Source: Azolla caroliniana (Eukaryota; Polypodiophyta). From it: a stretch of DNA of 64,000 nt. This document shows positions 33,102-45,740 of the stretch, piece by piece. Made by a program: the position numbers and the translations under genes. Under the pieces are notes generated by a model. The model saw only the letters and a program-made list of their open reading frames with translations, was not told where the DNA came from and made no database searches. The DNA is taken from NCBI GenBank assembly GCA_043228905.1, contig JBHGNT010000006.1:17794001-17858000 (forward strand), given 5' to 3'. The first letter of the stretch is position 1. Each line of letters begins with the position of its first letter.

Positions 33102-36100
33102 ATGGACGAATCGTTTGGCGGCATGTTCAAGCTCACCGGCTCCAACTATTCAGTGTGGAAGTCGAAGATGAGGGACATGCTCGTGGTTAAAGACCTCTGG
33201 CTGCCGGTTCAGTTCGGGGACAAGCGACCGGACAAAATCGACGCCGCGATATGGGAGGTGATGCACATGAAGACAACGACGTACATACGGTGATTCATCG
33301 ACATGAGCCTATACAACAACTTCAATGAAGAGAGCAAGGCTCATGAGCTCTGGGAGAAGATCGGCATAATGTTCCAGAACAAAAATGTTGTCAATCAGGT
33401 GTCGGTATTCCGGAAGCTAGTAAGACTCCGGTACCAAGATGGCTCCAGCATGGCGGAGCACATGAATGCCTTCCAGGGGCTGATACACCAGGCAACGTCA
33501 TTGGAAGTACCTCTTGCCGACGAGGTACTAGCGCTACTCCTGCTCGGTTCCCTCCCGGATAGCTGGGAGACGTTGGTTGTCACTTTGGGCAACGCCGGGC
33601 CGGAAGGAAAACGGTTATCCCTAGCAAGAGTAAAGTCGAGCTTGCTAGATGAGGAGGCGCGTCGGAAGGATAAAGATACGAGCTCCGACTCCAAAGCGCT
33701 CCTTACCGAATCGGAACGCGGAAGACAGAGAAACCGTAGTCCCCAGAACCGGGAGAAGTCGGGGACACGGTCAAAGTCAAGGGGGAGGCCTACTTGCTTC
33801 TATTGCGGCAAGCCGGGACACTTCCAAAAGAACTGTCGGCATTTCCGTAAAGACAAGGAAACCGACGGTACCGATTCGAAGCAAACCCCGGACCGGAAGG
33901 GAACGACGGCAATCGCGGCAAGTGAAGAAGAGTTGATGCTCATCACCGAGGAGAGTGAGATAAACCTTGCCGGCGACGAGATGACCTGGGTGGTAGACTC
34001 CGAAGCATCGTTCCACCTTACCCCGGACCGGAAATGCTTCGCATCCTACTCAGCCGGTGACCACGGCTGTGTCCGGATGGGGAATGAAGGTACATGCCGA
34101 ATTGTCGGCATAGGAGACGTGTGGCTGACAACACCAACCGGATGCAAGTTGCTGCTGAAGGATGTCCGACACGTTCCGGAAGTTCGTTTGAACCTGATAT
34201 CAGCCGGTCGGCTAGATGATGAAGGCTACATGGGTAGCATCCGGAACGGGGTCATGAAGTTCAGCAAAGGGAGCCTGATTGTGGCTCGGGCCCGGAAGGT
34301 CAACACGCTGTACCTGATGAATGCCCGGTTATGCCCAGAAGAAGTGAACGTGGCATCCGACACTGCCGGTGATCTGTGGCACAAGAGGCTGTGTCATATG
34401 AGCGAGAAGGGGATGAAGAGGCTTGCAGACGACAACCTCATTCCAGTGAAGAACGTGCACTTAGAGAAGTGCACTGATTGTGTGGCCGGTAAGCAGAACC
34501 GGACCTCCTTCCGACCAAGGCCACCGATGAGACGTAATGCACCATTGGAGTTGGTGCATACGGATGTGTGTCAAGTAGACACGAAGTCACATGCCCGAGC
34601 GCAGTACTTCGTGACGTTCATAGATGACCACAGCCGGAAGCTGTGGGCCACACCGTTGAAGACGAAGGATTAGGTGTTATCCGTCTTCAAAGAGCTCCAC
34701 GCAAGAGTGGAAAGAGAAACCGGCCGGAAGCTGAAGGCGGTTCAAGCAGATAATGGAGGAGAATACCGGGGGCAGTTCGAGGAGTACTGCCGCTCGAAGG
34801 GAATCCGGCTCGAATTTACCGTGCCGAAGACGCCGGAACTAAACGGACTGGCCGAGAGGATGAACCGGACCATAATGGAGAGGGTTCGGAGTATGCTAGC
34901 GCATGCAAAACTACCCAAGAAGTTTTGGGCTGAGGCACTGTCGACGACGACATACGTGATAAATAGATCACCCTCTGTACCCTTGGACGGAGACACGCCA
35001 CAAAGAGTGTGGACCGGTAAGGAAGTATCCTACCGGCATCTGAAGGTGTTCGGGTGTCTCGCATACGTGCATGTAGCAAAGGACCGGAGAGGAAAGTTAG
35101 ATCCAAAGACCCGGCCATGCATATTCCTCGGTTACGGTGACAATGAGTTCGGCTACCGAATGTGGGACCCGGTCGACAAGAAGGTATTCCGGAGTCGAGA
35201 TATTATCTTCATGGAGGACAAGACGCTCGCCGACTGGGAGTCGGAGAAGAAGATAATGAACTCTGAGTCGACCGGTAAGGATAGACTCTACGATGAGCAG
35301 ACCCAACCGGCAAGAGACCAGTTAGCACTCGAGGAACTAGCCGGTTACGGTGAGGATACCGAACCGGCAGAAGAAGAATTAGAGGAAGCTGAAACCGGAA
35401 CCGGCCAAGACCCCGAATCGGATTCGGATGAAGAGCAAATGGAGGAGCCGGATACCGAAGCCCGAAGACGGAGATATCCTCTCAAAGAGAGAAGGGCCCC
35501 CCGGAGATTTCCGGATGCAGAGCATGTTCTGCTGACTGATGAGGGGGAGCCGGAAAGCTTCGAAGAAGCAAAGGAGGACACCCACAGTCAAAAATGGTTA
35601 AGTGCCATGCAGGACGAGATGGATTCCCTGCATGAGAACCACACATACGAATTGGTGGAGTTGCCGAAAGGAAAGCGGGCACTCCGAAACAAGTGGGTGT
35701 ACAAGTTGAAACCGGGAGATGCCGACAACCCCCCGAGATACAAAGCCAGGATCGTGGTGAAGGGGTTCCAGCAGAAGAAGGGCGTGGACTTCGACAAGAT
35801 ATTTGCCCCGGTAGTAAAGATGACCTCCATCCGGACGGTGCTGAGTATAGCAGCAAGCATGGACCTCGAGGTAGAGCAGCTAGACGTGAAGACGACATTC
35901 CTTCACGGCCACCTCGAAGAGGAGATCTACATGCAGCAACTGGAAGGATTTGTGGAGAAAGGGAAGGAGCACCTGGTATGCCGGTTGAAGAAGAGCCTGT
36001 ACGGACTGAAGCAGGCTCCCCGACAATGGTACTGGAAGTTCGACTCCTTCATGACCGATCAAGGGTACCACAAGATGTAGGCCGATCACTGCGTGTTTGT

Positions 36101-37118
36101 GAAGAAGTTCGAAGGAGGGGACTTCCTGATACTCCTCCTATACGTGGATGCCATGTTGATCGTCGGACGTGACCAAGTCAAAATACGGATGCTGAAGAAG
36201 GCTCTCAACCGGACCTTCTCAATGAAAGACTTGGGTCCGGCAAGACAGATGTTGGGGATGCACATCATTCGGGACCGGTTAAAGAAGCAACTATGGCTAT
36301 CACAGGAGAAGTATGTGACAAAGGTGCTTCACCGGTTCAACATGTCAGAAGTGAAACCGGTCGGATCGACACTTCCGGCAAACTGCAGGCTATCCGGTAA
36401 GCAAAGCCCGAAGATGAAAGCAGAGAAGGCGGATATGATGAAGATCCCATATGCCTCTGTCGTCGGGAGCTTGATGTACGCAATGGTTTGTACCCGACCG
36501 AACATTGGATACGCAGTCGGAGTGGTGAGCCGGTTTATGAGCAATCCCGGCAAGGAGCACTGGAACGCGGTCAAGTGGATACTCCAGTATTTGAAGGGCA
36601 CTTCAAATATGTGTCTCCGATTCGGCTCCGGAAAACCTCAACTGGACGGTTTCACCGATTCGGACATGTTGGCTGATGTGGATACCAGCCGGTCTACATC
36701 CAGGTATGTGATGACATATGCAGGGGGAGCTATTTCGTGGCAGTCGAGGCTGCAGAAGACGGTTGCATTGTCAACCATAGAGGCGGAGTACATGACGGCT
36801 GTGGAAGCCGGCAAGGAAATATTATGGATGAAGGACTTCATCGGAGAGCTCGGTATCCGGCAAGAGGAATACCGACTCTACTGCGACAGTCAAAGTGCCA
36901 TCCACCTTGCTAAGAATGCGGCCTGCCATTCCCAGATGAAGCATATCCAGCGGAGGTATCACTGGATCCGGGAAAGAGTAGATGACCAGGAGTTCGCACT
37001 GACGAAGATCCACACGGCCGAGAACGGGTCAGATATGCTGACCAAAGTGCTGACACCCGACAAGCTGGACGCATGCCGGAAGAGGATCGGGCTGGTAAGA
37101 CACCCCATGCCGGAGTGA
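33102..37118 (+). pseudogene. gag-pol of copia E, one frame with three stops
   Basis: From ATG 33102 one frame of 1339 codons encodes Gag (FKLTGSNYSVWKSKMRDML), a zinc knuckle (CFYCGKPGHFQKNC), protease, integrase (HKRLCHMSEKGMKR, CTDCVAGKQNRTSF, ELVHTDVCQVD, ADNGGEYRGQF, NGLAERMNRTIMER), RT (KSLYGLKQAPRQWY) and RNase H (FTDSDML, LSTIEAEYM, LYCDSQSA). Stops are TGA 33291, TAG 34671 and TAG 36078. Element D has CAG at the positions of both TAGs. The protease DSGA motif reads DSEA and the RT YVDD box reads YVDA (D has YVDD), so the copy would be inactive even without the stops. Confidence 0.94.
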
Positions 37119-37128
37119 AGGGGGAGTT

Positions 37129-37767
37129 TGTTGGGAAACAGGTCCCTCCGGATGGGAAGGAAGAAGATCAGTGACGATGAACAAACACGGTGAAGACTAG
37201 ATGAGGAGTACCCGGCTACGGAGAGCCGGATGGTGCAGGCCCGGTATGAACCGGATGAGGAGTACTTGGCTACGGAGAGCCGGATGGTGCAGGCCCGGTA
37301 CGAACCGGACGAAGAGACATATTCGTAAATATGTTTCTAAGAGCCCATTGGGGCTATATTTGTAAATAGCCGAAAAGTCATATTAGTATAAATATGACTT
37401 AGGGCAAACTAATATTATGTTGTTGTCATTTTCTTGTTGGTGCAAGAAGAAGAGAGAGCGCGTAACTGTACAAAGAGAGAGAGAGAGAGAACGAGGTCGT
37501 TGCCTCTGTTGTAACCGCCGCCTGTGGCGAAGATCGTGAGTCCGAGGTCGTTGCCTCCGTGTACTCACTGTTTTGTACATTCATACATAGTGACAGTTTG
37601 CAGCCTGTGGGCTACCGTGGTTTTTCCCCTAGTTTGGGATTTTCCACGTTAACCTCCTGTGTACCATTTCTCTTCTTTGTGTAGTGTTCTATTTCCCGTT
37701 TTCTGTGTATGAAAAGAATCTCGGTTGTGGCCGAGTCTTGCGCATAAGGAACGTCCAGTTCTCGTCA
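37129..37767 (+). repeat. 3' LTR of copia E
   Basis: Starts TGTTGGGAAACAGG and ends TCTCGTCA. It has two copies of the 54-bp unit, the second slightly diverged. It is otherwise very similar to the 5' LTR, which suggests a fairly recent insertion. Confidence 0.93.
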
Positions 37768-37851
37768 GTAAGCTATAGACTCTCAACTTGGAGGTACAAG
37801 GTTCAAATCCACACTTGCACTCCTTGTGTGTGTGTATATATATATATATCT

Positions 37852-37980
37852 ATCCGGTCGCCGGATGCCGGATGCCGAATGCCGAATGCCGGATGATGCC
37901 GGTTACCATCGGTCGCCGGATGCCGGATGCCGAATGCCGAATGCCGGATGATGCCGGTTACCATCGGTCGCCGGATCGTC
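37852..37980. repeat. 55-bp tandem repeat in F copy 2
   Basis: A unit of 55 bp built from GATGCCG-like sub-units occurs twice in perfect copies and then partly a third time (37855 onward). It lies just downstream of the B box and a short (TA)n tract and is absent from F copy 1. Confidence 0.8.
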
Positions 37981-38462
37981 AGATGTCGTCGGCTCCGCGA
38001 CCAGTTGACGCCTCCGTCACCGGATCCGCCGCCGACCTGCCGGTTCCGGATTGCTTACAGACCGGTTCCGGTTTGGTTTCCAGTTTATCGACCGATTCCG
38101 AATTGATTTCCTGCGGATTCCGGTTTCATTACCGACCGGTTCCATTTTATTGCCAGTCGGTTTTTGGGAATTTAGCCACATTCATCCATCTAGACAAAGT
38201 GGCCAAAGTGCTCTTAGCACAAAATGAGAAATAAGGGATCTTAATGTGCTTATATAGCCAGGGCCTTAACTTTCCTATCTATGTGGGATATTTCACATTT
38301 TTCTTTTTTTTTTTCTTTTGCAAAACTTCATACCCACATAAGTTGACACTTAGATGTTCGTTTCCTATGTAGTAAAGTGCATCCGAAAGCTCTTCAAGAC
38401 CTTCATCCTTTTATAGTTTTATGTGATTTTCACACCATTGCCGAAAATCTTCACGACAACGC

Positions 38463-39464
38463 TCTTGAATGAAGTGGTAGTGCACTTCGATATGCTTTGT
38501 GCATGCGTGGAACACCGGGTTTGGAGCTAGATATATACTACTCATGTTGTCGTAGTAAATGGGAGTTGGATCCTTGATGGGAACACCCAGGTCCTTCAAA
38601 ATCCTCTTGAGCCATACGACTTCACATGCAACTACGACTACACCCCTGTATTCAGCCTTCGTACTCGAAAGTGTGACGGTAGGTTGCTTCTTACTACTCC
38701 AAGATATTGCTCCGCTACCGAGCAAGAAGACAAATCCAGAGGTTGATCGTCGATCAACTTTGTATCCGGCCTAGTCGGCATCCGTGTACCGTTCGAGTCG
38801 AATTGGTGTGGCCGATGCGTAGAGGACGCCATAATCCATTATGCCACTCACGTATCGTAATACTCACTTAGCGTAATTGAAATGGATATTTCGCAGAGTT
38901 TGCATGAATTGGCTAAGGAGGGTGACCGGATAGTTGAGGTCGAGTCGTGTGATCGTGAGATAGATGAGGCTCCTGATTAGTTGTCAATATTGAGTCGGCT
39001 CGCACTTATCTGTGCCAAAGTCGACATCCAGTGAGGTTTCGATGTAGAGGGGTTGCCACATATTTGCACTCTGTCATCCCGAACTTGTATAATAAGTTGA
39101 GAATGTAGTGTCGTTGAGAGATCATAATGCCAGTCGGAATCTGAATTACTTCGATGCTTAGGAAGTAATGAAGTTCCTTCATGTCCGTCATCTCGAATTT
39201 GTTGGAGAGGAGGGATTTCACCTTGTTGATGTCAACTAAACTTTCTCCTCCAATAACCAGATCATCCACGTATAGGATAATGACAATCGAGCTTCTAGAG
39301 TTGTTCCGTATGTAGAGGGAGTTATCGGATTTCGACATTTGAAAGCCGATTTGATGAAGATATTGGGTAATCTTTGAATGCCAAGCACGCGGTGCTTGCT
39401 TGAGGCTGTAGAGTGGCTTCTTGAGTCGGCACACGGCTTTCGGATGAGTACGCGATTTGAAGCC
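38463..39464 (-). pseudogene. RT 3' part and RNase H of copia C
   Basis: Minus-strand translation shows CRLKKPLYSLKQAPRAW, catalytic ILYVDDLVIGG, MKELHYFLSIEVI and, after a damaged stretch near 38830-39000, RNase H motifs ([40 protein letters not shown]). It is interrupted at 38459 by F, beyond which the last codons appear at 31890-31610. Confidence 0.9.
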
Positions 39465-39469
39465 GGGTG

Positions 39470-39973
39470 TGTTGGGAAATCGGTTCCTCCGGATGGGATC
39501 CGATTATGAATGAAGAGGACCCGATGAGAAATGGAAGAGAAGACATATTTGTAAATATGTTTTGAGTAAGCCTATTGAGGCTATATTTGTAAATAACCCT
39601 AAGTTCATATAAGGATAAATATGACTTAGGGCAATCACTCTAAAAGAGTTGGTGTGGTTGTTATATTGTTGTATAGAGTGAGAGTAGATATAGAGTGATA
39701 CTCTGTTGTAACCGCCGGTTGGCGAAGATACAGAGCTCGAGGTCATTGCCTCCAAGTCTCTGATTATACCTTTCTCATATAGTCATATCTTGGAGTCTGT
39801 GGGCTCCCGTGGTTTTTCCCCATTAGGGTTTTCCACGTAAACACTCTATGTACTCTCTATTGTTTGTGTGTGCATGTGCATTCACTCTCTACTTCACATT
39901 CCTGTGTTTCATTCTTATTGAAGTGATTCAAGACTCGGGTGTGGCCAAGCAATATTCCGCGCTATTCTTCACA
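39470..39973 (+). repeat. 5' LTR of copia D
   Basis: Starts TGTTGGGAAATCGG and ends TTCTTCACA. It is related to E-family LTRs at its start (TCCCTCCGGATGGG-like) and in the TATA region (GGATAAATATGAC), but has no 54-bp units. Confidence 0.92.
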
Positions 39974-40002
39974 AATTGGTATCAGAGTGAACAACATAGG
40001 AA

Positions 40003-43000
40003 AAGGAAGAATCATTCGGGGGCATGTTCAAGCTCACCGGCTCCAACTACTCAGTGTGGAAGTCGAAGATGAGGGATATGTTGGTGGTTAAAGATCTTTG
40101 GTTGTTGGTTCGATTCGGGGACAAAAGTCCGGATAAGATTGATGCCACAGTGTGGGAGGTGATGCACATGAAGATGACGGCATACATCTAGTGCTTCATC
40201 GACATGGGCCTGTACAACAACTTCAATGAAGAGAGCAAGGCGCATGAACTCTCGGTATTCCGGAAGCTAGTGAGGCTCCGGTACCAGGACGACTCCAGTA
40301 TGGCCGAGCACATGAATGCCTTCTTGGGGCTGATACATCAAGCCACCTCATTGGAAGTACCTCTCGCCGATGAGGTACTCACATTACTCCTGCTCGGTTC
40401 CCTCCTATAAAGTTGGGAGATGCTAGTTCTCACGTTGGGCAACGCCAAGCTGGAAGGAAAGCAATTGTCCCTAACAAGGGTAAAATCAAGCTTGGTAGAT
40501 GAAGAAGCTTGTCGGAAGGACCGGAAGTTCGGAACCGATCCGAAGGCCTTGGTCACGGAAGATGACCACAACCGGGGAAGAGGCTAGTATCGGAGTCCCC
40601 AAAATCGGGACAAATCGGGGATGAGGTTGAAGTCAAGGGGGAGGCCTACTTGCTTCTATTGTGGGAAGCCGGGCCACTTCCAGAAGAACTGTCGGCATTT
40701 CCGGAAAGAGAAAGAAATCGGCAGTACTGATTCGAAGAAGAGTTCGGACCGAAACGGTTAGGACCGGAGAGGCCCGGATCGGAAAGGAATGTCGGCGATC
40801 GCAACAAGTGAAGAGGAACTGATGCTCATTATCGAGGAGAATGAGTTAAACCTTGCCGGCGACGAGACAACGTGGGTTGTCGATTCCGGAACGTCGTTGC
40901 ACCTAACACCGGACCAGAGATGCTTCTCCTCCTACACAGTCGAAGATCATGGTTGTGTCCGGATGGGGAAGGAAGGGACCTGCCGAATTGTCGGCATAGG
41001 AGATGTGTTGTTGACAACATCAACCGGATGCAAGTTGCTGCTGAAGGATGTCTGACACGTTCCGAAGGTTCGACTGAACTTGATATCAGCCAATCGGCTA
41101 GATGATGAAGGCTACGCGGGTAGCATCCGGAACGGAGTTATGAGGTTCAATAAAGGGAGCCTAATAGTGGCTCGAGCCCGGAAGGTCAACACACTAGCCG
41201 GATATGCCGGGAAGAATTGAACGTAGCATCCGACACTGCCGGTGAGTTGTGGCACAAGAGGTTGTGTCACATGAGTCAAAAGGGGATGAAGAGAGTTACC
41301 GAAGACAATCTCATTACGGTGATGGACGTGCAACTTGAGAAGTGCACCGATTGCCTAGCCGGCAAGCAAAACCGAACCTCCTTCCGGTCAAGACCACCGA
41401 TGAGACGGAATGCATCACTGGAGTTGGTACATACCGATGTGTGTCAAGTGGACACGAAGTCACATGCTGGATCACAGTACTTTGTGACGTTCATAGATGA
41501 ACACAACTGGAAGTTGTGGGTCTCATTGTTGAAGACGAAGGATCAGGTGCTATCCGTCTTCAAGGAACTCCATGCGAGAGTGGAAAGAGAAATCGGTCAG
41601 AAGTTGAAGGCGGTTCGAGCAGATAACGGAGGAGAATACCGGGGGCAGTTCGAGGAGTATTGCTGGTCGAAGGGAATCCGGCTCGAATTCACCGTGCCAA
41701 AGACGCCGGAATTGAACGGGTTGGCCGAACGGATGAACCGTATCGTGATGGAGAGAGTCTGGAGCATGCTAGCACATGCAAAGTTACCCAAGACGTTTTG
41801 GGCTGAGGCGCTGATGACGACGACCTATGTGACAAACAGATCACCCTCAGTACCCTTGGACGGAGACTCACCGCAGAAAGTTTGGACTGGTAAGGACGTA
41901 TCCTAACGACATCTAAAGGTACTCAGATGTCTTGCTTACGTGCATGCGGCGAAGGACAAGAGATCAAAGCTGGATCTGAAGTCTCGGCCATGCATATTCC
42001 TTGGATACGACGACGATGAGTTCGGTTACCAGGTGTGGGATCTGGTCAACAAGAATGTGTTCCGGAGTCGGGACATAGTCTTCATGGAAGATAGGACCAT
42101 TGCCGACTTGGAGTTAGAGAAGAAGGTGATGAACTCTAGATCATCCAATGAAAACCAGCTTTAGGACACAAGGACTTACCTGGTTGAAAACCGGATGTTA
42201 GCTGGTAACCGGATGACACTCGATGAACCGTCCAGATACGGACAAGAAACCGAACCGACCAAAGAAGAAGAAGAAGAAGAAGAAGAAGAAGAAAACACCG
42301 GATACAGACAAGATCCCGAATCGGATTCTGATGAGGAACAAACAGAGGAACCTGTAGTCAGAAACCAGGGGCGGAGATATCCTCTCCGAGAGAGAAGAGC
42401 CCCCTGAAGATTTCCGGATGCAGAGCATGTGTTGCTAACCGATGAGGGGGAGCCGGAAAGCTTCGAAGAAGCAAAGAGAGACACCCACAACGGCAAGTGG
42501 TTGAGTGCCATGTAGGATGAGATGGATTCCCTGCATGAGAACCACACGTATGAATTGACGAAATTGCCGAAAGGAAAGAGGGCACTTCGGAACAAGTGGG
42601 TGTACAAGCTGAAACTGGGAGACGCCGGAAATCCAGCTCGCTACAAAGCCCGGATCGTGGTGAAGGGCTTCCAACAGAAGAAAGGAGTGGACTTCGAGGA
42701 GATCTTTGCCTCAGTAGTAAAGATGACATCAATCCGGACGGTATTGAGCATAGCGGCAAGCATGGACCTCGAGGTAGAGCAACTAGATGTCAAGACGGCA
42801 TTCCTACATGACGACCTCGAAGAAGAGATCTTCATGCATCAACCGGAAGGATTTGAGAAGAAAGGGAAGGAGCACTTGGTGTGCTGGCTGAAGAAGAGCT
42901 TATACGGATTGAAGCAAGCCCGTCGGCAATGGTACCGGAAGTTCGACTCTTTTATGACCGACCAAGGGTACCACAAGACACAGGCCGATCACTGCGTGTT

Positions 43001-44022
43001 TGTGAAGAAATTTGACGGAGGATATTTCCTTATACTCCTGCTATATGTGGATGATATGCTAATCGTCGGACGAGACCAAGGCAAGATTCAGATGCTGAAG
43101 AAGGCTCTCAACCGGACCTTCTCAATGAAAGACTTGGGTCCGGCAAGACAAATATTGGGAATGCACATCATCTGGGACCGATCGAAGAAGCTGTTGTGGT
43201 TGTCACAGGAGAAGTACGTGACAAAGGTGCTTCAACGGTTCAACATTGTCGGAGGCGAAACCGGACAGATCGACACTTCTGGCAAACTGCAAGCTATTCG
43301 ACAAACAAAGCCCGAGGACAAAGGCGGAGAAGATGGATATGATGAAGATACCATATGCCTCTACCGTCGGGAGCTTAATGTACGCGATGGTATGTACCTG
43401 GCCGGATATCGGATATGCAGTCAGAGTGGTGAGTCGGTTCATGAGCAATCTCAGAAGAGAGCATTGGAACGTGGTCAAGTGGATACTCCGGTATTTGAAA
43501 GCCACCTCGAGTATGTGCCTCTGGTTCAGCTCCGGAAAACCCCAACTCGATGGTTTCACGGATTCGGATATGTCAGTTGATGCAAATACCAGCCGATCTA
43601 CATCCGGATATGTCATGACTTATGCAGGGGGAGCTATTTCGTGGCAGTCGAGGCTGCAGAAGACGGTTGCATTGTCAACCATAGAGGCAGAGTACATGGT
43701 AGCTGTGGAAGCCGACAAGGAGATAATTTGGATGAAGGACTTCATCGGAGAGCTAGGGATCCAACATGAGGAATACCGACTCTACTGCGACAGTCAAAGT
43801 GCTATCCGCCTTGCAAAGAACACAACCTACCATTCCCGGACGAAACATATCCAACGGAGGTACCATTTGATCCGGGAAAGAGTAGAAGATCGAGAGTTCG
43901 TGCTAACCAAGATCCACACGGAGGAGAATGGGTCCGATATGCTAAACAAGGTGTTGACAACCGACAAGTTGGACGCGTGCCGAAAGCGGATTAGGCTTGC
44001 GAGACATCCCATGCCGGAGTGA
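40003..44022 (+). pseudogene. gag-pol of copia D
   Basis: It aligns with E from Gag to RNase H, but the start codon reads AAG. About 50 bp of gag are missing near 40250. Stops occur near 40189, 40408, 40587, 40759, 41053, 41904, 42162, 42405 and 42513, and there are at least three frameshifts. The stop at 42513 (TAG) faces CAG in E, and the one at 41053 (TGA) faces CGA in E. It keeps DSGT in the protease and YVDDMLIVG in the RT. A (GAA)n run near 42262-42294 encodes an acidic tract. Confidence 0.93.
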
Positions 44023-44032
44023 AGGGGGAGAT

Positions 44033-45088
44033 TGTTGGGTAAATCGGTCCCTCCGGATAGGATCCGGTTATGATTGAAGAGGACCCGATGAGAACCGGAA
44101 GAGATCTGGAAACTGGATCGGATGGACTTGGTGAGAACCGGAAGAGAAGACATATTTGTAAATATGTTTTGAGTAAGCCTATTGAGGCTATATTTGTAAA
44201 TAGCCCTAAGTTCATATAAGTATAAATATGACTTAGGGCAATCACTCTAAAAGAGTTGGTGTGGTTGTTATATTGTTGTATAGAGTGAGAGTAGATATAC
44301 AGTGATACTTTGTTGTAACTGCCGGTTGGCGAAGATACAGAGCTCGAGGTCGTTGTGTTGTTCGGCCGACAATCGACTCTATCGCCGACACACAGCAAAG
44401 TTCGAAGGTTTTGTACTGAACGTCCTATCAAAGAATTGTGCTTGTGTGAATAGATACTGAGTTACTGTAATCTTATCGATGTTACACAGACATCGAGATT
44501 GTTACTTACGTAATACAGTTGTAACAAGGTGGAAATAGATAAACAAAAAATAAACAGTTGCACACCGAGATTTCCTACAACTAAACTTATATTACTAAAC
44601 GTAAAATGATAAATTTTACAATGCCTTCGGTTCCTTTTTATAGGCAACTTGAATGACTTCCTCATCAAGAATTACATATTGCCTATCGGCAAGAACTACA
44701 AAACTTTGTAACTAACTATAATTTTCGGTATTAACTATTATTTAGCAAAAATGATGACTCATCGATCCTCTTCCTCGATCTAACTTTGACTTCGACTCCA
44801 ACGCTTTCGACTACGACGCTTCCCCACTATGTCCGTCCGCCCCTTTGTCCGGGTAACACGTTGCCTTTGAGTCTCTGATTGTACCTTTCTCATATAGTGA
44901 TATCTTGGAGTTTGTGGGCTCCCGTGGTTTTTCCCCATTAGGGTTTTCCACGTAAACACTCTATGTACTCTCTATTGTTTGTGTGTGTACGTGCATTCAC
45001 TCTCTACTTCCCATCCCTGTGTTTCATTCTTATTGAAGTGATTCAAGAATCGGGTGTGACCGAGCAATATTCCACGCTATTCTTCATA
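44033..45088 (+). repeat. 3' LTR of copia D, interrupted by a solo LTR
   Basis: It starts TGTTGGGTAAATCGG after the purine tract GAAGGGGGAG and resumes after the insertion at 44864. It ends TTCTTCATA, the terminal CA being mutated, followed by GGGTG. It also has about 45 extra bp near its start compared with the 5' LTR. Confidence 0.92.
44356..44858 (-). repeat. Solo LTR of another family inside the D LTR
   Basis: 503 bp starting TGTTGTTCGGCCG and ending GGGTAACA, with a perfect duplication CGTTG (44351-44355, 44859-44863). The only TATA-like motif (CTATAAAAAGGAAC) is on the minus strand, so I give that orientation. No internal sequence and no second copy are present in the window. Confidence 0.88.
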
Positions 45089-45093
45089 GGGTG

Positions 45094-45728
45094 GTTGTAC
45101 CATGTATACCTCCTCTTCTAATTTGCCTTGAAGAAAGGCCTTCTTTACGTCCATCTGATGGAGGTGCCACCCTTTCGCCGCTGCGAGTGCAATTACGGTC
45201 CACATAGTCGTCATCTTTGCCACAAGGGGCAAATGTCTCTTCGTAGTCGACTCCATGTGTTTGTGTGTATCCTTTCGCTACGAGTCGAGCTTTGTAGTAG
45301 TTTACGGAGCCGTCAGCGTTATACTTCACCTTGTAGATCCATCTACAACCGATCGCCTTCTTGTGCGGTGAGTGGGGAACGAGATCCCATGTTTCGTTCT
45401 TGCAAAGTGCCTGCATCTCCTTGTTCATTTCTTCGACCCAATGCGGGTCCTTCACGGCTTCGGAAAAGGTTTCCAGCTCCCGTACTGTTGCTACCTTCAT
45501 CATAAAGGCATAATAGTACACCATATAATCATTGTAGTCGAATCGGCTTACGGGGTTCTTTTCACGGGTGGATCGGCGGAGCTTTTCATTTGCGGATACT
45601 AAGGCTTTCTTCGCTCCATTTTTCCGGATGTCAAGGCCTTCAAACTCACTATCGAGGGAGTGAGTCGATTCATTGACATCGAAGTGACCATCTTCATACT
45701 CCAGCATTTTCGCCTTCCCTTTGTCCAA
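45094..45728 (-). pseudogene. Pre-RT linker and RT 5' part of copia C
   Basis: The minus strand encodes RRSTREKNPVSRFDYNDYM, WIYKVKYNADGSVNYYKARL and GYTQTHGVDYEETFAP. It then shifts frame within the RT core before reaching the D insertion at 45093. It continues at 39464. Confidence 0.9.
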
Positions 45729-45740
45729 CTTCGGACTTGG

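Larger units (their letters stand above)
32401..37767 (+). mobile_element. copia element E, full length and nearly intact
   Basis: LTRs of 672 bp (32401-33072) and 639 bp (37129-37767) flank one 1338-codon gag-pol frame that has only three stops. Flanks GCAAG and GTAAG fit a 5-bp duplication with one change. The primer-binding site TGGTATCAGAGC is at 33075 and the purine tract GAAGGGGGAG ends at 37126. It sits between the A and B boxes of the tRNA-like segment of F. It is the best-preserved LTR element in the window but has damaged catalytic residues. Confidence 0.95.
31891..38458. mobile_element. Element F, copy 2, split by copia E
   Basis: Ends TGTCGTGAAGAT and ATCTTCACGACA are a perfect 12-bp inverted repeat. 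The 4-bp flank ACGC is present on both sides (31887-31890, 38459-38462). The empty site reads through the C coding frame (HFIQERVQAG), proving that F inserted into C. Without E the element is about 1.2 kb and non-coding, similar to copy 1. It carries an A box (32386-32396) and, beyond E, a B box (37800-37810). Confidence 0.82.
39470..45088 (+). mobile_element. copia element D, full length, decayed
   Basis: LTRs lie at 39470-39973 and 44033-45088, the second enlarged by a solo LTR. A perfect 5-bp duplication GGGTG lies at 39465-39469 and 45089-45093. Excision restores the RT frame of C (VYMVQPPGFKSR). The primer-binding site TGGTATCAGAG is at 39977. The gag-pol is a close relative of E throughout but carries several stops and frameshifts. 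Confidence 0.95.
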
